A DNA stretch of 64,000 nt from Candidimonas humi (GCF_019166065.1 NZ_JAHTBN010000002.1:248001-312000); one strand, 5' to 3'. Positions 49,129-59,719 are shown, counted from the stretch's first letter. Notes: generated by a model from the sequence alone, not told the origin. Program-made: numbers and translations.

Positions 49129-49173
49129 CCGGCTTGACTTACACCGTTTTGACTTGCGCCGTTTTGACTTAAA
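49129..49173. repeat. three tandem 15-bp repeats
   Basis: Consecutive copies CCGGCTTGACTTACA, CCGTTTTGACTTGCG and CCGTTTTGACTTAAA at 49129, 49144 and 49159. They share the CCGnnTTGACTT core and lie in the non-coding gap between tuf and tRNA-Trp. Confidence 0.8.
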
Positions 49174-49257
49174 GCCCCGCTCTTTGAAACTGCTCTTGGT
49201 CGATGCGTGTAAGCCCAAACTTTGGCCAGGCACGCATCGAACGTTAGAGTATAACCC

Positions 49258-50448
<1,191 letters not shown>

Positions 50449-50503
50449 GGCTGACTCCTGACTATGGAATAGAGCTGTAAAGCGATGTGTGATGAAAAAG
50501 AAG

Positions 50504-50578
<75 letters not shown>

Positions 50579-50623
50579 AAATGCCTTACCGTGCACTCCG
50601 CCCTTGCGGGCGACACAACAAAC

Positions 50624-50697
50624 TGGAGCGGGTGAAGGGAATCGAACCCTCGTCATAAGCTTGGAAGGCTTCTGCTCTACCATTGAGCTACACCCGC
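50624..50697 (-). tRNA. tRNA-Gly (TCC)
   Basis: 74 bases with encoded CCA. Acceptor GCGGGTG/CACCCGC, anticodon loop CTTCCAA with anticodon TCC, T-loop GTTCGATTCC. Confidence 0.96.
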
Positions 50698-50735
50698 GAG
50701 AGGGATTCAATTCTTGGGTACCGGTACTGCGCTCT

Positions 50736-50822
50736 TGGTGGTGGGGGTTGGATTCGAACCAACGTAGGCGCAAGGCCAACAGATTTACAGTCTGCCCCCT
50801 TTAACCACTCGGGCACCCCACC
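50736..50822 (-). tRNA. tRNA-Tyr (GTA)
   Basis: 87 bases with encoded CCA and the long variable arm of class II tRNAs. Acceptor GGTGGGG/CCCCACC, anticodon loop CTGTAAA with anticodon GTA, T-loop GTTCGAATC. First gene of the operon, right after the promoter. Confidence 0.97.
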
Positions 50823-50837
50823 AAAAGAGAACTGCTA

Positions 50838-50866
50838 ATTATGTAGAGTTTTTACATGCTTGTCAA
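50838..50866 (-). promoter_or_regulatory. strong sigma-70 promoter of the tRNA-tuf operon
   Basis: Minus strand: perfect TTGACA (50861-50866), 17-base spacer, CATAAT (50838-50843), 15 bases before tRNA-Tyr. It is the best promoter match in the window and suits a growth-rate-controlled tRNA/tuf operon. Confidence 0.85.
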
Positions 50867-50962
50867 ATTGGGTGCAGCCCATAAGGCAAGGCCGGCGCCC
50901 CGAAATTTGCAACCCATACGTTCTTGACATTTCGACCGGCATATGGGGGACGTATCGCCGGC

Positions 50963-51889
50963 TCAGTTGTCGATGACGTTGGACAGGCCCTGCCGTTCAA
51001 GCAGCGAATTGAGGTGTTCCCAGCCGTGGAAATCAATGAGCAGCTGGCCGCGTTCTTTCGCGCCGATCTTGAGCGTGACCCGCGTGCCCAGGTGGTCGGA
51101 CAGGGCCTGTTCCAGGCGCTTGGCGTCGCCCGAAAGCGCCGCCGCCTTGCGTGTACCGCCCGCGGCCGCCTCGTCCGATTCGCGCAGGCTGCGGGTGACC
51201 AGCTTTTCCGCCTCGCGCACCGACAGCCGCTTGGCGACGATCTCGTTGGCCAGCAGGATCTGCGTGGCCGCGTCGGCGGCCAGCAGCGCGCGCGCATGGC
51301 CCATGTCGATGTCGCCGGCCAGCAGCATGGTCTGCACTGGGCCGCTCAGGTTCAACAGCCGCAGCAGATTGCTGGTGGCCGAACGCGAACGGCCTATGGC
51401 CTGCGCCGCTTGCTCGTGGGTCAGGCCGAATTCGTCCAGCAGCCTGCGCACGCCATGTGCTTCTTCCAGCGGATTCAGGTCTTCGCGCTGGATGTTTTCG
51501 ATCAGGGCCATGACGGCGGCGTTTTCGTCGGCGACCTCGCGCACCAGCACCGGGACTTCGGACAGGCCGGCGAGCTGCGCCGCGCGAAAACGCCGTTCAC
51601 CGGCGATGATTTCATAATTGCCGGCGTCCTTGCCCGCAAGCGGGCGCACCAAAATGGGCTGCATGATGCCCTGGGTGCGTATGGATTCGGCCAGCTCGGC
51701 CAGCGCGCCTTCGTCCATGCGGGTACGGGGCTGGTATTTGCCGGCGCGCAGCTTCTTGACCGGCAGCGCGGACGGAAGATTGGCGGACGCCGCAACCGGC
51801 TCGGCGCCCAGTTTGTCGATGGCATCGGCGTCGGCGCCGAGTAGCGCTTCGAGGCCGCGCCCCAGGCCTTTGGGTTTCTTGCTTGCCAT
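50963..51889 (-). CDS. parB: Chromosome partitioning protein ParB
   Basis: CTP-dependent clamp of 308 residues that loads at parS. The N-terminal KPKGLGRGLEALLG stimulates ParA. The CTPase motif region is GERRFRAAQLAG, the HTH LTHEQAAQAIGRSRSATSN, and a C-terminal dimer domain follows. ATG 51889 gives the standard N terminus; upstream in-frame sequence is not ParB-like. Three parS sites lie 3.5 kb away upstream of mnmG. Confidence 0.96.
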   Translation of the reverse strand: MASKKPKGLGRGLEALLGADADAIDKLGAEPVAASANLPSALPVKKLRAGKYQPRTRMDEGALAELAESIRTQGIMQPILVRPLAGKDAGNYEIIAGERRFRAAQLAGLSEVPVLVREVADENAAVMALIENIQREDLNPLEEAHGVRRLLDEFGLTHEQAAQAIGRSRSATSNLLRLLNLSGPVQTMLLAGDIDMGHARALLAADAATQILLANEIVAKRLSVREAEKLVTRSLRESDEAAAGGTRKAAALSGDAKRLEQALSDHLGTRVTLKIGAKERGQLLIDFHGWEHLNSLLERQGLSNVIDN

Positions 51890-51920
51890 AATGTGATTCC
51901 TTATTCTGACGGCGCCCGGT

Positions 51921-52733
51921 TCAGGCGCTCGCCGCGGCGGCCTCCCGGCCGACGCGCTTGATGAGTTCCTTGCCGAACTCGATATAGGCTTTCGCGCCGC
52001 GGGAGTTCTTGTCGTAGACCGTGCCGGGCACGCCGTGGCTGGGGGCTTCGGCCAGCCGTACATTGCGCGGCACGACGGCCTTGAACACCTTGTCGCCGAA
52101 ATGCCTTTCGATCTGCGCCGACACTTGCTGCTGCAAGGTGACGCGCGGGTCGAACATCACCCGCAACAGGCCGATCAGCTTGAGGTCGGGATTGATGTTG
52201 CGATGCACGCGCTTGACGGTGTTGACCAGGTCGGACAAGCCTTCCAGCGCGAAATACTCGCATTGCATGGGGATGATGACACCGTCGGCGCTGGCCAGCC
52301 CGTTCAGGGTCAGCAGCGACAGCGTGGGGGGGCAGTCGATCAGCACGAAGTCGTACTGGCCGTCCACGCCTTCCAGAGCTTGCCTGAGCTGCTGTTCGCG
52401 GGATTCCATCTGGATGAGATCGATTTCCGCTCCCGACAACTCGCGATTCGCGGGCAGCACGTCGTAGCCGCCCGAGGACGAGCGCACACGGACCTCCTCG
52501 ACGCTCGCGTCGCCTATCAGCACTGCATACAGGTTCTTTTGCTCTGCGTTCTTGTCGATGCCGCTGCCCATGGTCGCATTGCCCTGCGGATCCAGGTCGA
52601 CCAGCAGCACGCGCTTGCCCTGCGCCGCCAGGGCCGCCGCCAGGTTGATGGCCGTGGTGGTCTTGCCCACCCCGCCCTTCTGGTTCGCGATGCAAAATAC
52701 GCTGGTCCCGTTGCGGGCTTTTTGCTCAGTCAT
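51921..52733 (-). CDS. parA: Chromosome partitioning ATPase ParA
   Basis: Deviant Walker A ATPase of 270 residues. NQKGGVGKTTTAINLAAALA with the signature Lys, DLDPQGNATMGSG and FVLIDCPPTLSLLT are intact. ATG 52733 overlaps the rsmG stop (ATGA). It forms nucleoid gradients that segregate ParB-parS complexes. Confidence 0.96.
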   Translation of the reverse strand: MTEQKARNGTSVFCIANQKGGVGKTTTAINLAAALAAQGKRVLLVDLDPQGNATMGSGIDKNAEQKNLYAVLIGDASVEEVRVRSSSGGYDVLPANRELSGAEIDLIQMESREQQLRQALEGVDGQYDFVLIDCPPTLSLLTLNGLASADGVIIPMQCEYFALEGLSDLVNTVKRVHRNINPDLKLIGLLRVMFDPRVTLQQQVSAQIERHFGDKVFKAVVPRNVRLAEAPSHGVPGTVYDKNSRGAKAYIEFGKELIKRVGREAAAASA

Positions 52734-53410
52734 AGGTTTCCTTGGCGGCGATTCATCCAGACCAGACAACGCTGGGCATTCAATTCGGGTACGGTCACAG
52801 GCTCGATGCGCGCGACCTTCCATTCGGTGTCTTCCAGGGCCTGGATCTCGTCCAGGGGTTCGCGCCCCTTCATGGCGAGCAGGCTGCCGTTCGCGGCCGC
52901 GTGCCCGCCCGCCAGTATGGCAAAATCGGCAAGCGAAGCAAAGGCCCGCGACACGACGACATCCGCATCGAGCGGCGTTAATGTTTCAACACGCGCATGC
53001 ATGGCGTGCAGATTGGACAGGCCGAGAGAACCGGCTGCCTGCCGCACGAAAGCCATTTTCTTTTCGACGGCGTCGACACAATACACTTGCCAGCCGGGAT
53101 TCAGGGCGGCCAGCACCATGCCGGGCAGGCCCGCACCCGAACCGATGTCGGCCACTCTTGCGGCATCACCGCTGCCGCGCTTGTGCAGTTCCGATTGCAA
53201 CGGTCCTACGACTGACAGGCTGTCGAAGATATGCTGCACCAGCATCTGCGACGCATCGCGCACCGCGGTCAGATTGTATGTCCGGTTCCAGCGCTGCAGC
53301 AGCGCGATATAGCCCAGCAGCGCTTCTTTTTGCCCGGCCTGCAGGCTCAGCCCCATGCGGCGCGCAGCCTCTTCCAGGCGCGCGGCGGATGCCGGGTCGT
53401 TCGCCGCCAT
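52730..53410 (-). CDS. rsmG: 16S rRNA (guanine527-N7)-methyltransferase RsmG
   Basis: SAM-dependent methyltransferase of 226 residues. The SAM-binding VADIGSGAGLPGMVLAAL and the YNLTAVRDASQML region near the N terminus are typical; it modifies G527 of 16S rRNA. Start: ATG 53410, with an in-frame GTG immediately before as an alternative. It overlaps mnmG and parA at either end, so all are coupled. Confidence 0.95.
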   Translation of the reverse strand: MAANDPASAARLEEAARRMGLSLQAGQKEALLGYIALLQRWNRTYNLTAVRDASQMLVQHIFDSLSVVGPLQSELHKRGSGDAARVADIGSGAGLPGMVLAALNPGWQVYCVDAVEKKMAFVRQAAGSLGLSNLHAMHARVETLTPLDADVVVSRAFASLADFAILAGGHAAANGSLLAMKGREPLDEIQALEDTEWKVARIEPVTVPELNAQRCLVWMNRRQGNL

Positions 53411-55320
53411 CACGCGGCTTTCTTGCCGTACTGCAGGCGTTTCAGATGCACCAGCAACAAGGAAATCGCAGCGGGCGTGACGCCCGAAATGCGCCCGGCC
53501 TGTCCCACGGTCTCGGGCCGGGCAGCCTTGAGCCGCTGGCGCACCTCGAAGGACAGGCTAGCGATCGAGTCATAGTCCAGGGCCGCCGGTATGGGCTGGG
53601 ACTCCAGCGCCGCCTGGCGATCGACCTCTTCCTGCTGGCGAGTGACGTACCCGGCGTATTTGGCTTGCAGCTCTACTTGTTCCGCGGCCACCGCATCTTG
53701 CAGGCCAGGCCCGGCAAGCAGCCCGTTCTCGCCATCCGGCGCCGACATCAGGTCGCGGTAACTGACTTCGGGCCGCCGCAACAAATCGAATAGTGAGTAC
53801 TCACGTTCAATCTGCTTGCCCAGCAAGGATTGCGCAGTTTCCGCTGCAAGCGTTTTCGGATTCACCCAGGACGATTTCAGCCGTTCGACCTCTGCCGCAA
53901 CGGCATCGCGCTTGCGGTTGAAAGCATCCCAGCGCTCATCGTCGACCAGGCCCATGCGCCGCCCCTCTTCGGTCAGGCGCATATCGGCATTGTCTTCACG
54001 CAGGCTCAAGCGGTATTCGGCACGGGACGTGAACATGCGATATGGTTCGGTGACTCCACGTGTAACCAGATCGTCGACAAGCACACCCAGATAGGCCTGG
54101 TTGCGCGCCGGAGTCCATGGCTCTTGCCCACGAGTCTTGCGCGCAGCATTCACGCCTGCCAGCAGGCCTTGCGCCGCGGCCTCTTCATAACCGGTAGTGC
54201 CATTGATCTGCCCTGCGAAAAACAGACTTTCGATGGCCTTGGTTTCCAGGCTGGACTTCAATCCACGTGGATCGAAATAGTCATACTCGATCGCGTAGCC
54301 CGGGCGCATGATGACGGCGTTTTCCAGTCCCGGCAGAGTGCGCAGCAAGGCTAGCTGTATGTCGAACGGCAGACTGGTGGATACCCCATTGGGATAGATT
54401 TCAGTGCTATGCAGCCCCTCGGGCTCCAGAAACACCTGGTGGCTGTCCTTGTCAGCAAAGCGCTGGATTTTATCTTCGATAGACGGACAATAACGCGGCC
54501 CCACCCCTTCGATGATTCCGCTGTACAGCGGAGATCGATCCAGGCCCGAACGAATGATGTCGTGCGTACGCTGGTTGGTATGGGTAATCCAGCACGGCAA
54601 CTGCCGGGGGTGCATATCGGCCGATCCCATATAGGAAAACACGGGCACCGGATCCATGTCGCCGGGCTGCACCTCGGTACGAGAAAAATCTATGCTGCGT
54701 GCATCGACTCTTGGAGGGGTTCCGGTCTTGAGGCGCCCTTGTGGCAGCTTGAGCTCTTTCAGGCGTTGCCCCAGGCTGATGGCCGGTGGATCCCCAGCAC
54801 GCCCTGCCGAGTAATGGTCCAGTCCCACGTGGATCAAACCATTAAGGAATGTGCCTGCGGTCAGGACTACAGCTCGACCCCTGAATTTCAGACCGATCTG
54901 GGTAACTGCACCTACGACCTTATCTCCCTCCAGCATCAGGTCTTCCACCGACTGCTGGAATATGCAGAGATTGGGCTGGTTTTGCAGTTTCCCCCGTATG
55001 GCTTGACGATATAAAGAGCGGTCCGCCTGGGCCCTGGTCGCTCGGACCGCAGGACCTTTGGATCGGTTCAATATACGAAATTGAATCCCGGCCTCATCCG
55101 TGGCCAGTGCCATTGCGCCGCCCAGGGCATCGACCTCTTTAACCAGATGTCCTTTGCCTATCCCTCCTATGGAAGGGTTGCAGGACATTTGGCCCAGGGT
55201 TTCCATGTTATGAGTCAGCAGCAGGGTGGATGCGCCAGTACGGGCTGCGGCTAACGCCGCCTCGGTGCCAGCGTGGCCACCACCTATGACTATCACGTCG
55301 AATTCTTCGGGGTAAATCAT
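53410..55320 (-). CDS. mnmG: tRNA uridine-5-carboxymethylaminomethyl modification enzyme MnmG
   Basis: FAD-dependent enzyme of 636 residues that modifies wobble U34 with MnmE. The dinucleotide motif [34 protein letters not shown] and [11 protein letters not shown] are diagnostic. No clear ribosome-binding site precedes ATG 55320. First gene of the mnmG-rsmG-parA-parB operon adjoining the origin region, as in many proteobacteria. Confidence 0.97.
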   Translation of the reverse strand: MIYPEEFDVIVIGGGHAGTEAALAAARTGASTLLLTHNMETLGQMSCNPSIGGIGKGHLVKEVDALGGAMALATDEAGIQFRILNRSKGPAVRATRAQADRSLYRQAIRGKLQNQPNLCIFQQSVEDLMLEGDKVVGAVTQIGLKFRGRAVVLTAGTFLNGLIHVGLDHYSAGRAGDPPAISLGQRLKELKLPQGRLKTGTPPRVDARSIDFSRTEVQPGDMDPVPVFSYMGSADMHPRQLPCWITHTNQRTHDIIRSGLDRSPLYSGIIEGVGPRYCPSIEDKIQRFADKDSHQVFLEPEGLHSTEIYPNGVSTSLPFDIQLALLRTLPGLENAVIMRPGYAIEYDYFDPRGLKSSLETKAIESLFFAGQINGTTGYEEAAAQGLLAGVNAARKTRGQEPWTPARNQAYLGVLVDDLVTRGVTEPYRMFTSRAEYRLSLREDNADMRLTEEGRRMGLVDDERWDAFNRKRDAVAAEVERLKSSWVNPKTLAAETAQSLLGKQIEREYSLFDLLRRPEVSYRDLMSAPDGENGLLAGPGLQDAVAAEQVELQAKYAGYVTRQQEEVDRQAALESQPIPAALDYDSIASLSFEVRQRLKAARPETVGQAGRISGVTPAAISLLLVHLKRLQYGKKAA

Positions 55321-55367
55321 TTTATGTATAGCAATTCTAGATAGACTAGATTATAGCTCTCAGCCTA

Positions 55368-55383
55368 TGTTTCACGTGGAACA
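55368..55383. other. parS site 1 (one mismatch)
   Basis: TGTTTCACGTGGAACA, the bacterial parS palindrome with one change in the right arm, 48 bases upstream of mnmG. Confidence 0.88.
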
Positions 55384-55404
55384 CACCGAACGGTATTGCC
55401 TGAT

Positions 55405-55420
55405 TGTTTCACGTGAAACA
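55405..55420. other. parS site 2 (perfect)
   Basis: TGTTTCACGTGAAACA, an exact match to the conserved chromosomal parS. Confidence 0.95.
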
Positions 55421-55483
55421 TCAGCCTGAGAATGATGGGCGTTGAATCCCGCACAACAAATAAATCGAAAGAGCTACAACCAA

Positions 55484-55499
55484 TGTTTCACGTGAAACA
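55484..55499. other. parS site 3 (perfect)
   Basis: TGTTTCACGTGAAACA, exact parS palindrome, third in a 132-base cluster. Confidence 0.95.
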
Positions 55500-55523
55500 T
55501 GAAAATCGGGCAACAAGGTAGCC

Positions 55524-55532
55524 TGTGGATAA
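55524..55532 (-). other. DnaA box
   Basis: TGTGGATAA on the plus strand, i.e. TTATCCACA on the minus strand, the E. coli R1-type consensus; 25 bases from parS site 3. Confidence 0.7.
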
Positions 55533-55568
55533 GTTTGGGAATAAGTCCTGAAAATTCGGTGGATAGAT

Positions 55569-55577
55569 TGTGAATAA
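55569..55577 (-). other. DnaA box
   Basis: TGTGAATAA on the plus strand (TTATTCACA reversed), fitting TTATNCACA, in the same orientation as the box 45 bases away. A weaker GGTGGATAG lies between them. Confidence 0.65.
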
Positions 55578-55962
55578 ATCGTAGGGTGAGATACGGGAAA
55601 GTCGGTATCCCCAAGCTCGTGTATCCGTTTATCTAAACAAATCCGGCACGACTGCTATACCTGGAGAATCAAACTTAGATCTCTCGCTAGCTTGCCATGT
55701 GCCGTCCGCTAGCCTGGAATCAAGAACAACTCCGAAAAATGATTCTTTAGCGGCAGGCGCCTGAACACCCGGTAAATCAAAACAGGTTTGCATAGCATCT
55801 CAGAAATATCATCCTTGAACGAGCAAGGAATAAGTAAATGCCGAGAACATAAATATCCCGCCTCGAGCAAAATAATATGCAAGCCCGAAAGAACACAGAT
55901 CACAGCAAATCCGGCAGCTTATTCAAATAATCGCCGCAAGAACAAAAACCGGAATAGGGCAC

Positions 55963-55995
55963 CAAATAAAAACGCCCTGGTCATGGACCAGGGCG
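55963..55995 (-). terminator. intrinsic terminator of cspA
   Basis: Minus strand: 10-bp perfect stem (CGCCCTGGTC / GACCAGGGCG) with a 3-base loop, followed by TTTTTATTT, about 40 bases after the cspA stop. Confidence 0.9.
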
Positions 55996-56035
55996 CTGAA
56001 AATCTGTGCAGAAAACTACACAAATCTAGCAAAGA

Positions 56036-56242
56036 TTATAGAGGGCGGATCTCGGCTGCTTGAGGGCCCTTGGGACCATCTTTGACTTCGAATTCGACTT
56101 CCTGACCTTCGTTCAAGCTGCGGTAGCCGCGGCCTTCGATAGCGGAGAAGTGAGCGAACACGTCGGAACCGCCGGCGTCGGGAGTAATGAAACCGAAGCC
56201 TTTATCGGCGTTGAACCACTTAACTTTGCCCTTTTGAGCCAT
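56036..56242 (-). CDS. Cold shock protein CspA family
   Basis: RNA-binding protein of 68 residues. [22 protein letters not shown] contains RNP1 (KGFGFI), and DVFAHFSAI is RNP2. It melts RNA secondary structure and may be constitutive or cold-induced. ATG 56242 gives the family length. A leader of about 150 bases from the candidate promoter is in keeping with csp messages. Confidence 0.95.
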   Translation of the reverse strand: MAQKGKVKWFNADKGFGFITPDAGGSDVFAHFSAIEGRGYRSLNEGQEVEFEVKDGPKGPQAAEIRPL

Positions 56243-56395
56243 GATGTGTAGCGTCCTAAAAATAAACAAAATTGCAATGAACCAAGAGCGCTGACACGAA
56301 CTAGACTGGATCCGACGATGAGCGCCAGTATGGAACCCAAAGCACGAATCAAGCAAAACGATCCTGCGTACGACTTGATTTCAAGTGCAGGTGTG

Positions 56396-56424
56396 AGCAT
56401 AACCACGCTTTAATGCTTAATCAA
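56396..56424 (-). promoter_or_regulatory. candidate promoter of the cold shock gene
   Basis: Minus strand: TTGATT (56419-56424), 17-base spacer, TATGCT (56396-56401), leaving a leader of about 150 bases. Confidence 0.5.
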
Positions 56425-56529
56425 ATACTTGTTTACCCCAGTGTGGTATTTTTCCGTCGCTAGGGACAGTATTAAGCAACTTAACGGCAATTACACACAA
56501 TACCCCTCCACTTTCACCCGCCCCAGATC

Positions 56530-57699
56530 ATGAACTTCGAATCCAAGCTACCAAATATAGGAACGACCATTTTCACGGTAATGAGCCAGCTCGCATCAGA
56601 GCAGCAGGCCATCAATCTGGGGCAGGGCTTTCCCGATTTCAATCCCGATCCGCGCCTGCTGGACCTGGTCAGCGCAGCCATGGCCGAGGGACACAATCAA
56701 TACCCACCCATGCCAGGCATCGTGGCATTGCGCGAAGAGATCGCCGCCAAGGCACACAAGCTGTATGGCGCAAATTACGATCCACTGGCAGAAGTCACTG
56801 TCACCAGCGGCGCCACCGAAGCGCTGATGGCCACCATCCAGGCATTCGTCAAAACTGGCGATGAAGTCGTAGTGATAGAACCCTTCTATGACTTATACCT
56901 GCCCGCCATCGAGCTGGCGGGCGGGATACCCGTCGTGGTTCCCATGCAGGCTCCCGATGCGTCCCATCCCACATACCGCGTCGATTGGCAGCGGGTGCGC
57001 GACGCCATCGGGCCGGCCACACGGATGCTGATGTTGAATTTCCCGCACAATCCGACGGGCATCATCATGACGGAAACCGACCTGGACGCCCTGGAAAGCA
57101 TCGTGCGCGACACCGGCATCATGTTGTTGTCCGACGAAGCCTACGAACACATCGTCTTCGACGGCAACATTCACCAGAGCATCGCCCGCCGCGCATCGCT
57201 GGCTGCCAATGCCGTGGTCATATCTTCCTTCGGCAAAACCTACCACACCACGGGCTGGAAGATCGGCTATTGCTGCGCCCCGCAAGCCTTGACCGCTGAA
57301 ATACGCAAGGTGCACCAGTTCATGGTGTTTACCGTGCCTTCGCCCATGCAGCACGCGCTGGCCCACTATATGCAAGACCCGAAGCCGTATTTGGGTCTTT
57401 CCGACTTCTACCAGGCCAAGCGCGACCGCCTGCATGCCGGCCTGGCGGCCACTCGTTTCCAGCCTTTGCCCAGCCAGGGCACATTTTTCTTGCTGGCTCG
57501 CTACGACGCCATTTCCGACTTGCCCGAAGCGGAATTTGCCCGCTGGCTGACCCTGGAACATGGCGTGGCCGTCATACCCGTGTCCGCCTTCTACCGCCGG
57601 CCCGATGCGCCCGAATCGAACCATGGGCTCGCGCGATTCTGCTTCGCCAAGCAGGATGCAACGCTGGACGAGGCAATAGCCCGGCTTGCGCGAGCCTGA
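56530..57699 (+). CDS. Class I/II pyridoxal-phosphate aminotransferase, methionine aminotransferase (YbdL)-like
   Basis: Fold-type I aminotransferase of 389 residues. N-terminal INLGQGFPDFNPD, TVTSGATEAL, NFPHNPTG, and the PLP-lysine segment SSFGKTYHTTGWKIGYC are intact. The pattern matches YbdL (methionine:2-oxoacid) and kynurenine aminotransferase-like enzymes. In relatives it is often next to an omega-amidase (nitrilase family) for methionine salvage; none is present here. ATG 56530 has only a weak ribosome-binding site. Confidence 0.88.
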   Translation: MNFESKLPNIGTTIFTVMSQLASEQQAINLGQGFPDFNPDPRLLDLVSAAMAEGHNQYPPMPGIVALREEIAAKAHKLYGANYDPLAEVTVTSGATEALMATIQAFVKTGDEVVVIEPFYDLYLPAIELAGGIPVVVPMQAPDASHPTYRVDWQRVRDAIGPATRMLMLNFPHNPTGIIMTETDLDALESIVRDTGIMLLSDEAYEHIVFDGNIHQSIARRASLAANAVVISSFGKTYHTTGWKIGYCCAPQALTAEIRKVHQFMVFTVPSPMQHALAHYMQDPKPYLGLSDFYQAKRDRLHAGLAATRFQPLPSQGTFFLLARYDAISDLPEAEFARWLTLEHGVAVIPVSAFYRRPDAPESNHGLARFCFAKQDATLDEAIARLARA

Positions 57700-57774
57700 A
57701 GCCGGCTTTCGCGTCCGCGATCCCAGTCCGAAGTTCCGCAAATCCACCAATATCCCCACATAGCTGCAACATAC

Positions 57775-57836
57775 AAGCCGGCCCAAGTCGAGCAAACCAT
57801 GCATTCCACGGTTTGCTTGCCGAACCGGCTTTTTTT
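57775..57836 (+). terminator. intrinsic terminator of the aminotransferase gene
   Basis: Nested stem: outer AAGCCGG/CCGGCTT and inner AGCAAACC/GGTTTGCT, followed by seven T, about 75 bases after the stop. Confidence 0.75.
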
Positions 57837-58006
57837 CCGGATCGCGTGCTGCCGATCCATGTTCGAAGGCAGCGCCATTGCGGCAGGCGCCCATTCTAGG
57901 CCGTTTCCGCTACGGGCGTAGCCCTTGCGTGGCAGGCTGGGATAAGAGAGATGTTTTGGTTTTTTCCTTGTTTCCTTATATAAAAAGATTAATGATGATG
58001 GGTGTC

Positions 58007-58015
58007 TGTGGATAA
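58007..58015 (-). other. DnaA box
   Basis: TGTGGATAA on the plus strand (TTATCCACA reversed), 13 bases after the AT-rich tract at 57951-57994. Confidence 0.65.
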
Positions 58016-58187
58016 CTGGCATATCCCGAAATTCATCAAGAACTACAAAGACTTGCCGACGATTTCTTGCCTGCATAAGTACGGTGTGGGAGGTGGATCA
58101 AAACTGGACAACTTTCGGGGCCCGGGAAAAAGAGGGCACTTGTTCCTCTTCAATCCACAATCTGTGCACATCGACTGCTCCCTGTAG

Positions 58188-58196
58188 TTATCCACA
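58188..58196 (+). other. DnaA box
   Basis: Exact TTATCCACA on the plus strand, facing the box at 58007, 172 bases apart. Confidence 0.65.
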
Positions 58197-58579
58197 GCCC
58201 GATATTTTGAAACAATATGTATCTTTTAGGTGTTCGGGAGCCAGAGTAAGTGTTCAGAGCAAAATGGCGCCGCTATATGCCGGTTACTTGCCGTTGCGGC
58301 ATAGAACCCAGGCGCAAGGCCTGAGAGGCTGGGGCAAGAGGGCGACAGGCAAGACGGCAAGAATGCATCGTACAAGGTGCTGGGGCACCTGGCTTGCTGT
58401 CTTTCGCATGTTCTTGTTTAGCAGACAAATATGAATTCGATGCCGTGCGACATCGCGAATCCTCGTGACGCTTGCCGGCTTGCTACGGCCCGCGCCCGGT
58501 CCGGCTGCAGAACGCCAGCGCGTTCGAGCTTCCGGCGGGCCAACTGGACGACGCGCCAAGTTCTCTAAAGAGGCGGAAA

Positions 58580-59629
58580 TCAGGAAGTCTGGAGCACCTG
58601 GCCCGAATCGAACACCAGGCGTCTTTCCGGCCATTGCAGCGCGGCAAGGCGGAAACGCGAGCCTTCGATCGGCCGTCCGGCCTTGCGGTCGCGCCAACGT
58701 GCTCCTACCGAAAAGTCGACGCAAAACACATTGCGGTGCTTGCCGTGCCAACTGATGGGGTCTATGCCGTTGAACAACTGGCTGTAGCGCGCGACGCCGC
58801 TACGCGGCGGATTGAACATGCGCCAATAATGGCCGATCACTACCGGCACCGGGTCGTCATAGTCGTTCCACCAATTGACCCGGTCGGAGAAGCGCCAGCG
58901 GTTGCCGGCAAAAAAAGGCTGGTCGGTCAGGCGTTCCACCCCCGAGGTCAGCACTTTCAGCGGATTGATCATCTGCTGGGTTGCTTCGTATTGCGCGATG
59001 GCGTGCAGGAACGGAGGAGGATTGTGTTCATCCTCGAGTTCCCTGGCCCAGTGTTGTCTTTCTTGCTGGTAGCGGTGGTACAGGCCCGTAGTGTCGGCGG
59101 TGGTCTGTGCCAGGCGGTCCCAGCGCCGGAATTGTTCCGCGACGCTGCCCAGGGGCAGCGACTCGATCGCATGGATCGCTTCGGGCGTCCAGGCCGCGTG
59201 CACGACACGGATGTCCTCGCGTTGCAGGGCGACCGGAAGGCTGCCCAGGAATTGCCTTATTTCGTCGCGTTCCGAGGCCGGCGTGCGGCTGAAGGGTGCG
59301 TAGAACTTCAGGTCGTTTTCGTGGCGCTCGTCGAAGAACCAGCCCGAGCCGTCCTTGGCATCGTCGGTCAGCAAGTTCATTTCGTGGTTGCCCAGTATGA
59401 CACTGGCGCTGCCGTGTTCCACCAGGTCTTGTACGTGGCGGATCACGCCATGGCTGTCGGGCCCGCGGTCGCAAAGATCACCGACGAAAACCAGCCTGCG
59501 GCCGCGCGGATGCTTGCCGTGCGTGTCGTAGCCCAGGTGAGCCAAGAGCTTCACCAGCGCGGTTTTTTCTCCGTGGATATCGCCTATGATGTCCAGCGGA
59601 TTATCGGGCAGTCTTTGGACCAGATGCAT
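58580..59629 (-). CDS. Metallophosphoesterase (PPP-like, bis(5'-nucleosyl)-tetraphosphatase type)
   Basis: Protein of 349 residues with the calcineurin-type dimetal motifs in order: GDIHG (16-20), GDLCDRG (about 51-57), GNHE (about 81-84), then VVHAAW and a later VIGHYWR. These coordinate two metals for phosphoester hydrolysis. It resembles ApaH and PrpA/PrpB-type phosphatases but is longer than ApaH, with a C-terminal region of unknown role. Divergent from the Nudix gene across about 90 bases. Substrate undetermined. Confidence 0.82.
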   Translation of the reverse strand: MHLVQRLPDNPLDIIGDIHGEKTALVKLLAHLGYDTHGKHPRGRRLVFVGDLCDRGPDSHGVIRHVQDLVEHGSASVILGNHEMNLLTDDAKDGSGWFFDERHENDLKFYAPFSRTPASERDEIRQFLGSLPVALQREDIRVVHAAWTPEAIHAIESLPLGSVAEQFRRWDRLAQTTADTTGLYHRYQQERQHWARELEDEHNPPPFLHAIAQYEATQQMINPLKVLTSGVERLTDQPFFAGNRWRFSDRVNWWNDYDDPVPVVIGHYWRMFNPPRSGVARYSQLFNGIDPISWHGKHRNVFCVDFSVGARWRDRKAGRPIEGSRFRLAALQWPERRLVFDSGQVLQTS

Positions 59630-59719
59630 AGTGAATCCAGAATACCACGGCCGATAGGCGCGGGCGCTGCATGTTGGCCCTGCGTGTTAATCTCTACCAA
59701 GATAAACAGGCCGTAGATC

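Larger units (their letters stand above)
55321..56035. other. probable oriC-proximal region with parS sites and DnaA boxes
   Basis: 715 bases without a supported gene between mnmG and cspA, more AT-rich than its surroundings, especially about 55770-55990. It contains three parS sites, two consensus DnaA boxes and the cspA terminator. Highly expressed operons on the left all point away from it. The origin function is inferred from these elements and gene order. Confidence 0.6.
57700..58579. other. intergenic region with a second DnaA-box pair
   Basis: 880 bases with no supported gene between the aminotransferase terminator and the convergent phosphoesterase. It holds a run of T/A-rich DNA at 57951-57994, two exact DnaA boxes, and an AT-rich patch near 58200-58240. 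Short open frames here have no family features. Confidence 0.5.

Noticed and set aside
49129-49173. The 15-bp tandem repeats as a CRISPR array
   Set aside because: Units are contiguous with no spacers and only three copies.
55709-56063. Small open frames in the AT-rich origin-side gap
   Set aside because: They overlap the cspA terminator or lack start signals; composition is that of non-coding AT-rich DNA.
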